Below are positions 9,014 through 18,154 of a stretch of DNA of 64,000 nt, one piece after another. The notes under the pieces were generated by a model that saw nothing but the letters and a program-made list of their open reading frames with translations, was not told the origin of the DNA and made no database searches. How positions within the stretch are numbered: position 1 is the first letter of the stretch; each line of letters starts with the position of its first letter. Source of the stretch: Nitrososphaerota archaeon (GTDB lineage Archaea; Thermoproteota; Nitrososphaeria; Nitrososphaerales; Gagatemarchaeaceae); NCBI GenBank assembly GCA_027887045.1, contig JAPCJH010000001.1:549091-613090 (forward strand). The letters run 5' to 3'. The position numbers and the translations under genes were made by a program.

Positions 9014-10777
9014 CTATAGAATCGCCAGAGCGGTCAAAAGCGCGAGGGTGGGCAAAGCGAATTTTAAGTATCTTTTCGCGAACGCTGAGCTGCGTAGGGT
9101 AATCGAGGCAAATTCGCTTATTGCTTCAGCCCCCAGAACAGGCATGGTCGAAGTCAGGTCAGACACCCCATACTTGTTTTGTGAGAGACGAGTCTCCGCG
9201 ATTTTTGCGAGTTTGACAGCGGTGTCTGCTATGGTTGAAATTTGGGTTCGTTCTCCCAGCGCGTAGTACCCACGATCTATGGTGAGCCCACGCGCCGCCA
9301 AGTTGTGGGTGTCTGATGTACAGAGGTCCATTAGTTTGAAACCGGCCTGGGTCAATTCATTTGAGAGTGATTCTCGCACGCCGGTAGCTGCATTGTTTGA
9401 GTCTGCCATTACGAGGACCCACTTGGAACTTTTGACAGCGAAGAGCAAGACGCCGATTCCTGCGTCGCTTACATCTTCTTGGTGGTCGAATTCGATCTCG
9501 GAAGAATGCGCAAAGCCGGTTCTGAATTCCTCCTCTCTCTCCACTCTGATCTGAGAAAAAATATTGCGCCAGGCGACCTCGTCAGTCACCCGAATTTGTT
9601 CTCTTTGATTGTTGATTGAATTGTGGGCGTCTACCACTGAAACGTCAAACCCGGCCTCTTTAGCCAGAGAGGAAAGTTTTTCCTCCACGTTCAAATCAAT
9701 GTCGTCGGTCCCGCGGGGAGATGAAGTGAGTATCAAGAGGAGGTAGTCCCCGAACCCCACCGAGCAAGCGGTGGTGTTCTTGATTTTGTGGATGACCGGC
9801 CCGCGCATCTCCGAAGGGGTATGATTTGCCTCGACCGAAGCGGCAAAAGTTGCAACCAAATCCACGTATCTTCCGGTGGCCGATTGTGTGGCGAGATTTC
9901 TTTCATGTCCACCAGGCCTGTGAAGGGTGAGGGCTACGGCGTTATTCTGCTTGAATCTTCTGAATAGCAAACCGGGCAGGTTGTAGCTACCTACGGGATA
10001 GAATGGACCCGGGTGAATCCCTGGCAGAACAAGGTAGAATGCACCGGTTGGCCCGGCGAACTTCATGACCCGTGTCGTGATATTTGCTTCTTGTGTGTAC
10101 GAATCCAAAGTGTTCTCAAGGTCTTCCGGGTGCTCGGCTACCCATGTCTTTAGGAAGGCTTGGAATATCGTGATAGACCGGTCCCCCCTTTCAGTTTTGA
10201 TTCTGTTTAGGCCAATCACTAGACACAGGGATATCAGAATGGTCAGTGTGCCTAGTCCGAGGACCTTCGGTTGTGGGGTGTAGTTGAATCCAGAAAGGAA
10301 GAAGAAACCCGTCATGACTATAATCGGATGGATTGTAGCTGACGCTATGGAGACCGCCGTTTCTCTTATGAAAGCGCCGTTCATTATTATCAACTCGAAA
10401 CCTGACGCCAAGAAAGCTCCATAGGAGACACCGGCAACGAAAGTTCCCGGGTTCCCGATTGCTAAAGAGTATCCCAGACCAAAGGCGGAAGACAAAATCC
10501 ATATCGTGTTGGCGGCCAGGACGACCGCGAGAACCCTTCGAAGAGAGGCTATCGACGAAGAGTCAACTGATTTCGCGGCTAATCGAAGCAAGAACGCTGA
10601 GATGAAGGATGCCGCAATCGTGTAAAGGATGAGGATTGGTTGTGCTTGTGCATCGTCTGCAGCGATCACAAGAAGTGCTCCCGAGAGAATTACGTAGAGC
10701 GAGAGTACAGGTAGCGAAGGTAATGTGAAGAGATGTCGATATCTGCGGGCTAGCTCCTCCGCGGAAGAGTCGGACAG
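9014..10777 (-). CDS. DUF2070 family archaeal membrane protein
   Basis: This is a large archaeal membrane protein of unknown function. Seven or so hydrophobic segments fill the first 190 residues, then a soluble domain with HPGPFYPVGSYNLPG and LHRPGGHERNL follows, and a hydrophobic C-terminal anchor (LPTLALLTALAIL) ends the chain. The first ATG/GTG/TTG is GTG 10669, which falls inside a membrane segment. The conserved N-terminus (ARRYRHLFTLPSLPVLSLYV) is encoded upstream of it in frame, between 10669 and the TGA of secG at 10793. The only near-standard start there is CTG 10777, with a GGTGG about 8 nt before it. I therefore place the start at 10777, giving about 587 aa. It is probably co-transcribed with secG. 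Confidence 0.78.
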   Translation of the reverse strand: MSDSSAEELARRYRHLFTLPSLPVLSLYVILSGALLVIAADDAQAQPILILYTIAASFISAFLLRLAAKSVDSSSIASLRRVLAVVLAANTIWILSSAFGLGYSLAIGNPGTFVAGVSYGAFLASGFELIIMNGAFIRETAVSIASATIHPIIVMTGFFFLSGFNYTPQPKVLGLGTLTILISLCLVIGLNRIKTERGDRSITIFQAFLKTWVAEHPEDLENTLDSYTQEANITTRVMKFAGPTGAFYLVLPGIHPGPFYPVGSYNLPGLLFRRFKQNNAVALTLHRPGGHERNLATQSATGRYVDLVATFAASVEANHTPSEMRGPVIHKIKNTTACSVGFGDYLLLILTSSPRGTDDIDLNVEEKLSSLAKEAGFDVSVVDAHNSINNQREQIRVTDEVAWRNIFSQIRVEREEEFRTGFAHSSEIEFDHQEDVSDAGIGVLLFAVKSSKWVLVMADSNNAATGVRESLSNELTQAGFKLMDLCTSDTHNLAARGLTIDRGYYALGERTQISTIADTAVKLAKIAETRLSQNKYGVSDLTSTMPVLGAEAISEFASITLRSSAFAKRYLKFALPTLALLTALAIL

Positions 10778-10792
10778 GAAGAAGCCACCAGG

Positions 10793-10957
10793 TCAGCGGA
10801 ATAGCTGATTGATCACCAAGGACGATATTATCAGTGCGATGGAAAGCGCTAGGACGATTTCGGGTTTAATCTTGACTCCCTGGGTTTCTTCATTGAAGAA
10901 TGTGAGTAGACCCGCACTTGAGGCTGGCATTGGAGCGCCTTTCTTCTTGCTACTCAT
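10793..10957 (-). CDS. secG: Preprotein translocase subunit Sec61-beta/SecG
   Basis: This 54-aa tail-anchored subunit of the SecYEG/Sec61 channel has a basic start (MSSKKKGAPMP), a GLLTFFNEETQGVKI segment and one C-terminal membrane helix (VLALSIALIISSLVI). All three are diagnostic of archaeal Sec61-beta. The frame is open to 11068, but ATG 10957 is preceded by TATA-like GCTTAAGA (minus strand, 10982-10989) at about 29 nt, which fixes the start. The DUF2070 gene follows in the same frame after the TGA. Confidence 0.93.
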   Translation of the reverse strand: MSSKKKGAPMPASSAGLLTFFNEETQGVKIKPEIVLALSIALIISSLVINQLFR

Positions 10958-10981
10958 GTGTGTCGCCTCGGCAGTCATAGT

Positions 10982-10989
10982 TCTTAAGC
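10982..10989 (-). promoter_or_regulatory. secG: TATA box of secG
   Basis: Minus-strand GCTTAAGA is centred 28-29 nt before ATG 10957. It rejects the longer upstream frame and predicts a leaderless mRNA. Confidence 0.5.
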
Positions 10990-11082
10990 CTAATGTCAAA
11001 TGAAGATGGTAAGCAGGTGAACGCAGGACTCCGTGACTGCCAGCAACAGCGCTCAACCTGAGTGACACAGTCGCAATGTTCT

Positions 11083-11595
11083 TCAGTGGGGCAATGGTGA
11101 GAGTAACTCGCCAAGTGTTGTGTAGAGAGTTCCCCGATATCCCAACGCGTCGGACGCCTCCTTCTCGCGGTGATAGGCTGCTCTTCTGTCCAGGCTTACC
11201 AAGACTGGGTGAACCAAACCACCTCCGGGCTCTCCAAGTGTGTGCGGCTCCTCTCTCTGAATAAATGAAGCTAAATCGTCGGTGAGATAATTGGATACCA
11301 GAACTGGAAAGATGAGTTTTGAATGTGGGCGATCTTCTCTTCGGTAGGTCTGTGCAAAGATGGTCGCGGCCTTGAAGTAGTCCCGTGCATACTCAAGTGC
11401 TGGTTCGGCTGCAAAACCAATCAGGCAGAGTAGCCGCATTCCCGGTTCGGTGGTCCATGAAAGACTGTAAGTCTCCTTGAAACCAAGAAGATCGAACAAA
11501 TAATTGGGGAGTTGAATTTTTGTGTGCACCTCGAATTGCTCCCTCCCTAATCTATCCGCTATCGTCAGGAGGTAGCTGGCATAGGCGGAATTCAT
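11083..11595 (-). CDS. Hypothetical protein, 170 aa
   Basis: The ATG start is at 11595, divergent from glyA. The chain is soluble and mixed alpha/beta with no recognised motif. It opens MNSAYASYLLTIADRLG and has a central LIGFAAEPALEYARDYFKAA helix. No metal-binding cysteines, P-loop or membrane helix are seen. The gap to secG downstream is 125 nt. Codon use looks like that of its neighbours, so it is probably a real lineage-specific gene. Confidence 0.55.
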   Translation of the reverse strand: MNSAYASYLLTIADRLGREQFEVHTKIQLPNYLFDLLGFKETYSLSWTTEPGMRLLCLIGFAAEPALEYARDYFKAATIFAQTYRREDRPHSKLIFPVLVSNYLTDDLASFIQREEPHTLGEPGGGLVHPVLVSLDRRAAYHREKEASDALGYRGTLYTTLGELLSPLPH

Positions 11596-11759
11596 TCTTC
11601 TAGTCCTCGGTGGTTATTCGTGTCTGAGGTCAATCTACTTCCAGCTTCGGCCTACAAATTCCCTAGTTGGGCTATTTATCTTGGTCAGGCGTCGACCGTT
11701 GCTGAAAGAGCCTTCGAAATCGAAAGTGACACGCTTAGATCTCGTCATCTGCTTCACAC

Positions 11760-11769
11760 CATAAGCATA
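11760..11769 (+). promoter_or_regulatory. glyA: TATA box of glyA
   Basis: CATAAGCATA is centred about 31 nt before ATG 11797. It supports the internal ATG instead of the far-upstream start of the open frame (11620). Confidence 0.45.
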
Positions 11770-11796
11770 ATTACGGAAGGAGGGTTGGCACTCTGC

Positions 11797-13095
11797 ATGT
11801 CTCGGAACGAAAGTGCGTTTGAGAGAGTCGTGGGCCTGGTCAAAGACCACGAACGTTGGTTCTCCGATTGCTTGCCGATGATAGCTAGTGAAAATGTCGC
11901 CTCGAGGCGCGTGAGAGAGGTTTTGGCTTCGGATCTCGGTCACAGGTATGCTGAAGGGTGGCCAGAAGAACGGGTTTACGCTGGTTGCAAATATATCGAC
12001 CAAATCGAACTCACCGCCATAGATCTGGGGAAACGCTTATTCAAAGCCGAATTCATTGACGTTAGACCGACGTCAGGGGTGGTCGCAAATCTGGCGGTCT
12101 ATTCAACGCTCAGCGCCCCAGGGGACACCTTGATGAGTCTCGCCATACCGAACGGGGGACATATCTCGACGGGCAAGAAGGAGTTCTCGGGATCCGCCGG
12201 TCTTGTCCATGGTCTGAATGTCGAATATTTTGCGTTCGACAAAGACGAGATGAACATTGACGTCGACAAGACAAGGAAAAGGATGCGGGCGCTTAGCAAA
12301 GAAAAGCCGATTAAGATAGCGATGTTCGGCGGAAGCCTTTTTCTGTTCCCTCACCCGTTACGTGATTTGAACGACACCGTCCGTGAGGTGGGAGGGGTCG
12401 TTTGTTACGATGCGGCCCATGTTGCGGGTCTAATCGCGGGAGGCCAGTTCCAAGATCCTCTTAGAGAAGGAGCAGAAATAATGACCTTCAGCACGCACAA
12501 GACCTTGTTCGGGCCGCAAGGCGGTGCCATCATCAGCAGAGGTCGGTTCTCCGAAGAAATCAAGAAATCCGTCTTCCCCGGGACGACAAGCAATCACCAC
12601 CTACACAGTGTTGCTGGTAAGGCGCTTGCCTTTGCCGAATTCCTTCAATTTGGGAAGTCGTATGCCAGAGATGTCGTAAAAAACGCGAAAGGTTTAGCCC
12701 AAAGGCTCGCGGATCTGGGCGAGCATGTTCTCGGGGAGAAGAACGGTTATACCAAGTCTCACCAAGTCGCTTTAGAAATAACGAAATATGGGGATGGCGG
12801 AACAATTGAACGGAACCTAGAGAATTTGAATATAATAGTCAATCGGCAGCTCTTACCGGGCGACCTCCAGGCCGGAAGGCATTACACAAACCCGGGGGGC
12901 ATCAGGTTGGGCGTGGCGGAGCTGACACGCCTCGGAATGAAAAAGAGTGAGATGGATGAGGTTGCGGAGATCCTTCACCTCGCGCTCTCCACCGACAAGG
13001 GCCGCGAAGTGAAAGCGAGGATACACGCCTTGAGGAAGAATCACCAGAAAATCGGTTATTCGTTTGAAAATTCTTCAGCGTACTTCTTTCGCTAA
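11797..13095 (+). CDS. glyA: Serine hydroxymethyltransferase
   Basis: This PLP enzyme interconverts serine and glycine and loads one-carbon units on a folate or archaeal pterin. The pattern is clear: PMIASENVASRRVREVLASDLGHRYAEGWP (about residues 28-57), a DAAHVAGLIAGG segment with the PLP Asp, and TFSTHKTLFGPQGG with the Schiff-base lysine near residue 233. The length of 432 aa from ATG 11797 matches archaeal SHMT; the 59 codons before it are unlike the family. One-carbon units feed dTMP synthesis, which fits tmk (8.3 kb) and thyX (23.7 kb) nearby. The 3' end overlaps the convergent polC by 21 nt. Confidence 0.95.
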   Translation: MSRNESAFERVVGLVKDHERWFSDCLPMIASENVASRRVREVLASDLGHRYAEGWPEERVYAGCKYIDQIELTAIDLGKRLFKAEFIDVRPTSGVVANLAVYSTLSAPGDTLMSLAIPNGGHISTGKKEFSGSAGLVHGLNVEYFAFDKDEMNIDVDKTRKRMRALSKEKPIKIAMFGGSLFLFPHPLRDLNDTVREVGGVVCYDAAHVAGLIAGGQFQDPLREGAEIMTFSTHKTLFGPQGGAIISRGRFSEEIKKSVFPGTTSNHHLHSVAGKALAFAEFLQFGKSYARDVVKNAKGLAQRLADLGEHVLGEKNGYTKSHQVALEITKYGDGGTIERNLENLNIIVNRQLLPGDLQAGRHYTNPGGIRLGVAELTRLGMKKSEMDEVAEILHLALSTDKGREVKARIHALRKNHQKIGYSFENSSAYFFR

Positions 13096-16000
13096 GGGTC
13101 GTACCGCGAAATCGGTCAATTCCGTCTGGGTTGATTTCTCCCTGGTCTTGAATAGCTGATCGAGTTCCTTCTCAGCCATTTCTAACCTGCTCTTGAGGTA
13201 GTCGTCTATATCAAAGTCGCGGGCGAGTCTCTGTGCGATTCCCAAGTATTTTTCTACCGAGGCCCTAGTTAGAGTCTCGTGTAGTTCGTTGCCGCATTTT
13301 GTGCATTTGCCGTCGACGGGTGGTCTTCTGTAAGTGAAGCCGCAATCCCTACATTTGAACGATTGAGTGGCGTACTTCTTCATGTTACCCATGATGTCCC
13401 TAATCAGATGGGTCTTGATGATTGATTCAACTACCTCTTTCGTCGAGACAGCATCAATCTTCTCCGCCACATCAATCTGCTTGTCGATTTTCTCCGCTAA
13501 GGTCTTTAGGGTCGAGTAAGCGCTGTGGGCCCTCTTCATTGAAATCGCCGAAGTGTCATGGGTGAAACTGAAATCGTAGAATTGTCTCTCGGTTGCGAGC
13601 CTCGATTCGATTCTCTCAATCAGATGTTCGACTGTCGGCGCGTTAGGGTAACCCTGTGACTTTTCGTAGAATTCTTTGGGATATTTGTTGGCGATGTCGA
13701 AGTTGTGTGCTTGCTCATCCACCTCCCCAGGCAAGACTATCGGTTGTACTAAGAGCGGGGTATCCATAAGGCCACCAATCTGATTTGGGATGTATTCTAT
13801 TGAAAAGTTTAGCAGTGCGTCTAACAGGAGCAACAGCGAATCTCCGTCACCGTCACAATCTCGTCTCTTCGCGGCGTGCCAGTACGGATTTGCAAAGCAT
13901 ACTTCTGCTGTTGCGAACCCTATTATTCGCCCAATTACACCAACCGAAGTGTGTGGTGCCAGTCCAACCACAATTTTTCCGATGAGTTCGTCTGGTTTAG
14001 TCGCCCGGTAGAACGGAGGAAGCCCGTAAAGACTTACAAGTTCGTCGTCGACGAAGTTGGCAATCCGTAGCAGGTCTTCCGAAATGTCTGCCGGGACGAT
14101 TATGTCCTGTGGTTTCAGTTCGAGAATCTGGTCTTGGGAAATTAGGGGGTTGCCCTTGTAATCTCGCTCATACCCAATCCTAATCAGTGTCGTAATATCT
14201 GATTTGATGTCTGTGGGTCTGAAATGTGTGAGTGGGGCGTTAGTCGCGTCGATTCGGATGGTACCATCCTTGTAGACGTAGACGTTATGCTTGCTTCTCA
14301 ATATGCCCTTTTCCAGTGGTTCGGGCATCTTCGACTCACTGATCAGACCCCGGACGCCCTTAATCGGGGTGAAGAGGTCGTGAGGTATTTTCTTCGTCGC
14401 GAAGTCCAGCTTGGCCTTTAGATTGATTTCGGTCACTGAATGCGTTGAGGTCCTAGTCTTACACGAAGGGCATGTTGCTTCCTCTGTCTCCCTTCCGCAA
14501 CGGGGACACGTCAGGAAACGTTGGGTCGGATCGCCGCATTCTTCGCATCTCGGGGAAAGTCTCCTTCTCCCACAAGAAGAACAAATCATGTTCACAACGT
14601 CGACGTTGACTTTCTCTCCTTTCGCGGCAACCATGATGTCTCGCGCGGGTCCGCCCGCATCTCCAACCGGGAAAAGGGCGTGAACAGGGGGCTTCAACCG
14701 CCTCAGCATTGCCTTCTCTGGCCTTCCCACACGGACTCCTACGCTTGTCGTACTTTGTTTCCGAATAGTCACTCCCGACAGGTCTTTGATCAATTCTATC
14801 GTGTCAACGTAACTTCCTGTCGGCTTTACTTCGTCACCAAGCTTCAGCAAGTGTGCGAGCACTAACGCTGCGTCGCCTTCAATAACCGCCGTCCGAGCTT
14901 CTATCCGGTGTGGAATCAATGTAGTCTCAAGGGCCTCCTTGATGTGATGTGATGTGATGTCGATTACGATGTCACGTCCCTCCAGCTTGAGTTCCTTCCT
15001 TAACTCAAGTAAGTCATTCGGGGAAAGGCGATCTACCCGGGGTGTGTGGTACGGATGAAGCGGTATTTTTGTGAGACGGGAGATGGCTAGGGCCTCTGAT
15101 GCCGTGACCTTTTGCATTGGATTCCTTGCCAGTTGCACAAGCCTGGCCTTGTCTATGCCTAGTGTGGTTAGCTCTTCGCTGTCGGGCATTGATGGGAGTA
15201 TTGATTCCAGGTCTTGTGCCCACCATTCGACTACGTATGGCGAAGGTGGGAGGGGTTTATTGTTCTCGAGGAAATCGCCATAACTGATTAAGACATCGCC
15301 AAGGTCAAGAATGCGGACGAGGTTGTCCCTGAACACTTCTGCTTCCTTGACGCTCTCAATCCGCTTCACGCTGCCGTCTCGGAACAAAGCTGTAGGACCT
15401 TCTAACGAATCAACGAAAGCAATCGTCGCAGCCTTTCCAGGAATATCCACTTTTACTTGGGTTCCCACTACGACTGGATAGTCCAGGAGGACGGCTAGTG
15501 CGGGATGTATTCCGATGGTCGAGAGACCGGTGTTCATTGATCGCCCGTACCTCAGCCTGAATCCTCCACGTCTCTTGGGAGAGGAAAGGACAGGTCTTCC
15601 GGAGATCACCTCTTCGAAATGGGCGCCCGCTTGCTCGGTCTCGTTTGTTGATTGTTGAGTGCCGCCTTTCAGCTGATCAAGCCATTCCCAACCTGCAATG
15701 TTGAGGCTGTTCAACTTCTTAGCGAGTTTATGCGCCCTTCCGATGACCCCGTCGTTCAACACCCTAAGCGCGCCGCCTCGGACGCGATCTGTGCTTACTC
15801 TTGCGAGGTTTCGGTGAACCACCACCTCCACTGGGTCTGTTTCAACACCGTCAACTTCGACGGAAAGATTGGAAATGGTTGCTCTCACGTCGTCGTCGGT
15901 CACTCTGTACTGAAAGTTCCCAACTTCGCGTTCGTAGACGCGGAGCTCTTCGCTGAATCTCCCGATTTCTTCCTCTCTGGCTCTATAGTTGGAAAGGCCG

Positions 16001-16551
16001 AGTTTTTTCGCGGTGACGTCGGCAATGACTAGTGAAAAGGCCGCCTCCGTGCCACCTGCCGACCTCATCGGGCCGGCATAGGACACCGAAGCGTATTCGC
16101 TATTGTCATCGTTCTGTTTTATCGAGACGGAGTATATTCCTTGGATTGGGGCGACTGTGACTCCGTCTGTTATCACGGCAAGTCCCGTCCGTACCCCGTA
16201 CTCCAGAGCCTTGGCGGTATCGATTATCCCGAATTTTCCTAGGGCGATTTCCTGGGATATCGTGATGGCGGCCCTTTCTTTTCCGACTGTCTTCAGGAGC
16301 TCCCTGAGTCGTTCTGCAAGTCCTTCAAACTGGTCGAGTCCGAGCATCTGATTGACGCGGTCTGCCAGATCAAACACTGTTCTCGATTCGACGTTGGTAC
16401 TCGAATCTAAGCCTTGAACTCTCCCCGATTCAGCTCTGCTGTGGGCGGCCTCATACTGCGAAAGAATGTCTTTGAAGTAAGGGTGTAGATGGTTGGGGAA
16501 TGGTGCGAGTCTGCTTGATCGCTCCCATGAAGAGGAAGCCGAGAAGGACAT
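13075..16551 (-). CDS. polC: DNA polymerase D large subunit DP2
   Basis: DP2 is the polymerising subunit of the replicative D-family polymerase. The protein has 1158 aa and no intein. The N-terminus PFPNHLHPYFKDILSQYE is typical. The catalytic double-psi beta-barrel motif DCDGDGDSLLLLLDALLNFS lies near residue 899, followed by QIGGLMDTPLL. A central zinc array starts near residue 650 (CSSCGRRR, CEECG, CPRCG, CPSCK) and a second C-terminal zinc site near 1075 (CRDCGFTY, CTKCG). The very C-terminus (TREKSTQTELTDF) resembles a PCNA-interaction tail (Q..L..F). A minus-strand TATA (16578-16584) lies about 30 nt before the ATG. The small subunit lies at 20.9-22.4 kb, beyond the origin and cdc6. Confidence 0.96.
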   Translation of the reverse strand: MSFSASSSWERSSRLAPFPNHLHPYFKDILSQYEAAHSRAESGRVQGLDSSTNVESRTVFDLADRVNQMLGLDQFEGLAERLRELLKTVGKERAAITISQEIALGKFGIIDTAKALEYGVRTGLAVITDGVTVAPIQGIYSVSIKQNDDNSEYASVSYAGPMRSAGGTEAAFSLVIADVTAKKLGLSNYRAREEEIGRFSEELRVYEREVGNFQYRVTDDDVRATISNLSVEVDGVETDPVEVVVHRNLARVSTDRVRGGALRVLNDGVIGRAHKLAKKLNSLNIAGWEWLDQLKGGTQQSTNETEQAGAHFEEVISGRPVLSSPKRRGGFRLRYGRSMNTGLSTIGIHPALAVLLDYPVVVGTQVKVDIPGKAATIAFVDSLEGPTALFRDGSVKRIESVKEAEVFRDNLVRILDLGDVLISYGDFLENNKPLPPSPYVVEWWAQDLESILPSMPDSEELTTLGIDKARLVQLARNPMQKVTASEALAISRLTKIPLHPYHTPRVDRLSPNDLLELRKELKLEGRDIVIDITSHHIKEALETTLIPHRIEARTAVIEGDAALVLAHLLKLGDEVKPTGSYVDTIELIKDLSGVTIRKQSTTSVGVRVGRPEKAMLRRLKPPVHALFPVGDAGGPARDIMVAAKGEKVNVDVVNMICSSCGRRRLSPRCEECGDPTQRFLTCPRCGRETEEATCPSCKTRTSTHSVTEINLKAKLDFATKKIPHDLFTPIKGVRGLISESKMPEPLEKGILRSKHNVYVYKDGTIRIDATNAPLTHFRPTDIKSDITTLIRIGYERDYKGNPLISQDQILELKPQDIIVPADISEDLLRIANFVDDELVSLYGLPPFYRATKPDELIGKIVVGLAPHTSVGVIGRIIGFATAEVCFANPYWHAAKRRDCDGDGDSLLLLLDALLNFSIEYIPNQIGGLMDTPLLVQPIVLPGEVDEQAHNFDIANKYPKEFYEKSQGYPNAPTVEHLIERIESRLATERQFYDFSFTHDTSAISMKRAHSAYSTLKTLAEKIDKQIDVAEKIDAVSTKEVVESIIKTHLIRDIMGNMKKYATQSFKCRDCGFTYRRPPVDGKCTKCGNELHETLTRASVEKYLGIAQRLARDFDIDDYLKSRLEMAEKELDQLFKTREKSTQTELTDFAVRPLAKEVR

Positions 16552-16577
16552 CGTTCGGGATTTCGAACGTGACTAGG

Positions 16578-16584
16578 TCTTAAG
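16578..16584 (-). promoter_or_regulatory. polC: TATA box of polC
   Basis: Minus-strand CTTAAGA is about 30 nt before ATG 16551, consistent with a leaderless transcript. Confidence 0.45.
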
Positions 16585-16586
16585 CA

Positions 16587-17339
16587 CTACTTAATTTTGG
16601 CCGCCTGAACTATCTGCCTCAGGGTAGATTCGAAACCTGGTTGAGCGAGTAGGTTGCCGACTACGATTATGTCTGCGCCACCCTTGGCGGCCTCCCTGGC
16701 TTTCTCGGGTGAAGTTATCCCCCCTCCTACGATCAAGAGTCCCCTGTAATACTTTCGAACCGCCGTGATGACATCACGTGGAAGGCTTTGTGATGCGCCG
16801 CTCCCGGCTTCAAGGTAAAGAGTTCGCATGCCGAGGAATTGGGCTGCGAGCGCGTACATGACGGCCAGGTTGGGTTTGTCCGTAGGGATTGCATTGGCCT
16901 GACCGACGAAGCTAGTCGCGCTTCCGCTGCCGAACACCAGATACCCCATAGGGATGCTTTCAAGGCGGCTCTTCAGAACGTGCACTGACCCTAACGCTTG
17001 AGCTCCGATGATGAAGTATGGGTTCGTCGAATTTAGGAGGCTGCTGAATAGGATGGCATCAGCATATTGTGACACCCCTGTGATATTTCCAGGAAACAGT
17101 ATCACGTGACGCGTTACATTTTTCTTGATTCCCTTGACCACCTTGTCCAGCCTCCCTTGATCCGCTAAGGTGGAGCCACCCACGAGGATTAAACCAGCAC
17201 CCGCAGCCTCGGAAACTTTCGCTATCCTTGAGGCCTCGCTCGCGTCGTAGTCCTCAGGATCAATTAGCGCGGCACACATAGCTCTTGACCGCTCAACCCT
17301 TCGAAGAAGATCAGATTCGACAGGACCGCGCGAAGGCAG
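16587..17339 (-). CDS. Geranylgeranylglyceryl phosphate synthase (group II)
   Basis: The enzyme joins sn-glycerol-1-phosphate to geranylgeranyl diphosphate, the first committed step of archaeal ether lipids. The TIM-barrel motifs are all present: ALIDPEDYD, ILVGGSTLADQ, ILFPGNITGVSQYADAILF, LLNSTNPYFIIGAQAL, MGYLVFGSGSA, TLYLEAGSGA, LLIVGGGI and ADIIVVGN. The first ATG (17279) would remove the N-terminal helix seen in group II enzymes; that helix (GPVESDLLRRVERSRA) is encoded in frame upstream. Between it and the stop of elf1 the only near-cognate start is CTG 17339, 1 nt after the elf1 TAA, so I place the start there. If CTG is not used, the product is 230 aa from ATG 17279. Confidence 0.88.
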   Translation of the reverse strand: MPSRGPVESDLLRRVERSRAMCAALIDPEDYDASEASRIAKVSEAAGAGLILVGGSTLADQGRLDKVVKGIKKNVTRHVILFPGNITGVSQYADAILFSSLLNSTNPYFIIGAQALGSVHVLKSRLESIPMGYLVFGSGSATSFVGQANAIPTDKPNLAVMYALAAQFLGMRTLYLEAGSGASQSLPRDVITAVRKYYRGLLIVGGGITSPEKAREAAKGGADIIVVGNLLAQPGFESTLRQIVQAAKIK

Positions 17340-17340
17340 A

Positions 17341-17595
17341 TTAGCCGCCCGCTTTTACGAAATCGTCAACGAATGTGTTATACACGTCAATGTCGGCTTT
17401 CTGCGCTGGGTATCTGAATTCCCTTCTCAACCCACAGCCAATGTTACCGCATGCAACGAGAAACATGATATCATGTGATGTCTCGTCCTCATGTGATGTG
17501 ATGCGCACGGTAACCATTCCGCACCTTGGACAAGCAAATACTTTCGGGAGGGTGCGCCTCACAAGTCTTAGCGCTTTTCTTCTCCTTCTTCCCAT
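17341..17595 (-). CDS. elf1: Elf1-like transcription elongation factor, zinc ribbon
   Basis: The 84-aa protein has a very basic N-terminus (MGRRRRKALRLVRRTLPKVF), then CPRCG and C-x4-CG knuckles (ACGNIGCG) around a beta hairpin, and ends in a helical DVYNTFVDDF. This is the architecture of eukaryotic and archaeal Elf1, which binds transcribing RNA polymerase. The ATG is at 17595. It leads directly into the GGGP synthase gene with a 1-nt gap if that gene starts at CTG. Confidence 0.8.
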   Translation of the reverse strand: MGRRRRKALRLVRRTLPKVFACPRCGMVTVRITSHEDETSHDIMFLVACGNIGCGLRREFRYPAQKADIDVYNTFVDDFVKAGG

Positions 17596-17626
17596 TCTCT
17601 CGCTCCTATCTCCTGCTCGACCCGCA

Positions 17627-17648
17627 ATAAAACACTACAATAAAACAC
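17627..17648. repeat. Short tandem direct repeat in intergenic AT-rich region
   Basis: AATAAAACAC occurs twice (about 17627-17636 and 17639-17648) in the 202-bp AT-rich gap between elf1 and the next gene. It may serve transcription initiation of elf1 or be a chance repeat. Confidence 0.3.
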
Positions 17649-17797
17649 TTGAGTAATCGTGCTGATTGTCTTGTGTGGAGTATTTTCTTATAACCTCTCG
17701 TTTTTGGAAGTTTCTGGTGATTCTTCAATACAATTTCACTAAATTTTGCTGGTTCAATCCCAAAATGCTTAATACAAATTTGTATTCATGCGACCAA

Positions 17798-18154
17798 ATG
17801 AGCTACTTTGCACCGCTTGCTTCTAGGTCTAATCTCAGCCGTGTGCAATTTGAATCGTTGCTGTTGCAGCAGCGTGTGAGAAGTGGTCAGATAACAGCGA
17901 TTGAAGCCGCTGGATCGAGAACTCCTTTCCCTGTCACTCTCGGCGCCTATCAGAGAGTTATCAAACAGGGTAGGGTCAATCTTCAAAAGTCAATAGTCTC
18001 TGTACTCTTGAGTGCAAAACTAGGACTCATCAAGGCGGAAGAGTTCAAGAAGTTGTTGGAGATTGTCCTCGGAAGTCCTGGAGAGCTTAATGATGAGCAA
18101 GCACATGCTTTCGTGACGTTGGTTCTCTCTTTGTCCAACAAGATTGTGATGTGA
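17798..18154 (+). CDS. Hypothetical protein, 118 aa
   Basis: ATG 17798 (MSYFAPLASRSNLSRVQFES) lies about 25 nt after AT-rich CTTAATAC (17768-17775), so it is preferred to the more upstream ATG 17765 and to the long open frame. The chain is helical, with repeats of hydrophobic and basic residues and no cysteines or catalytic motif. It could be a small DNA- or RNA-binding protein by composition, but that is weak. Its stop codon lies inside the left arm of the inverted repeat at 18151-18183. Confidence 0.5.
   Translation: MSYFAPLASRSNLSRVQFESLLLQQRVRSGQITAIEAAGSRTPFPVTLGAYQRVIKQGRVNLQKSIVSVLLSAKLGLIKAEEFKKLLEIVLGSPGELNDEQAHAFVTLVLSLSNKIVM

Noticed and set aside
11620..11796. 59-residue N-terminal extension of SHMT
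   Set aside because: The residues do not resemble SHMT, and a TATA-like box sits about 31 nt before ATG 11797.
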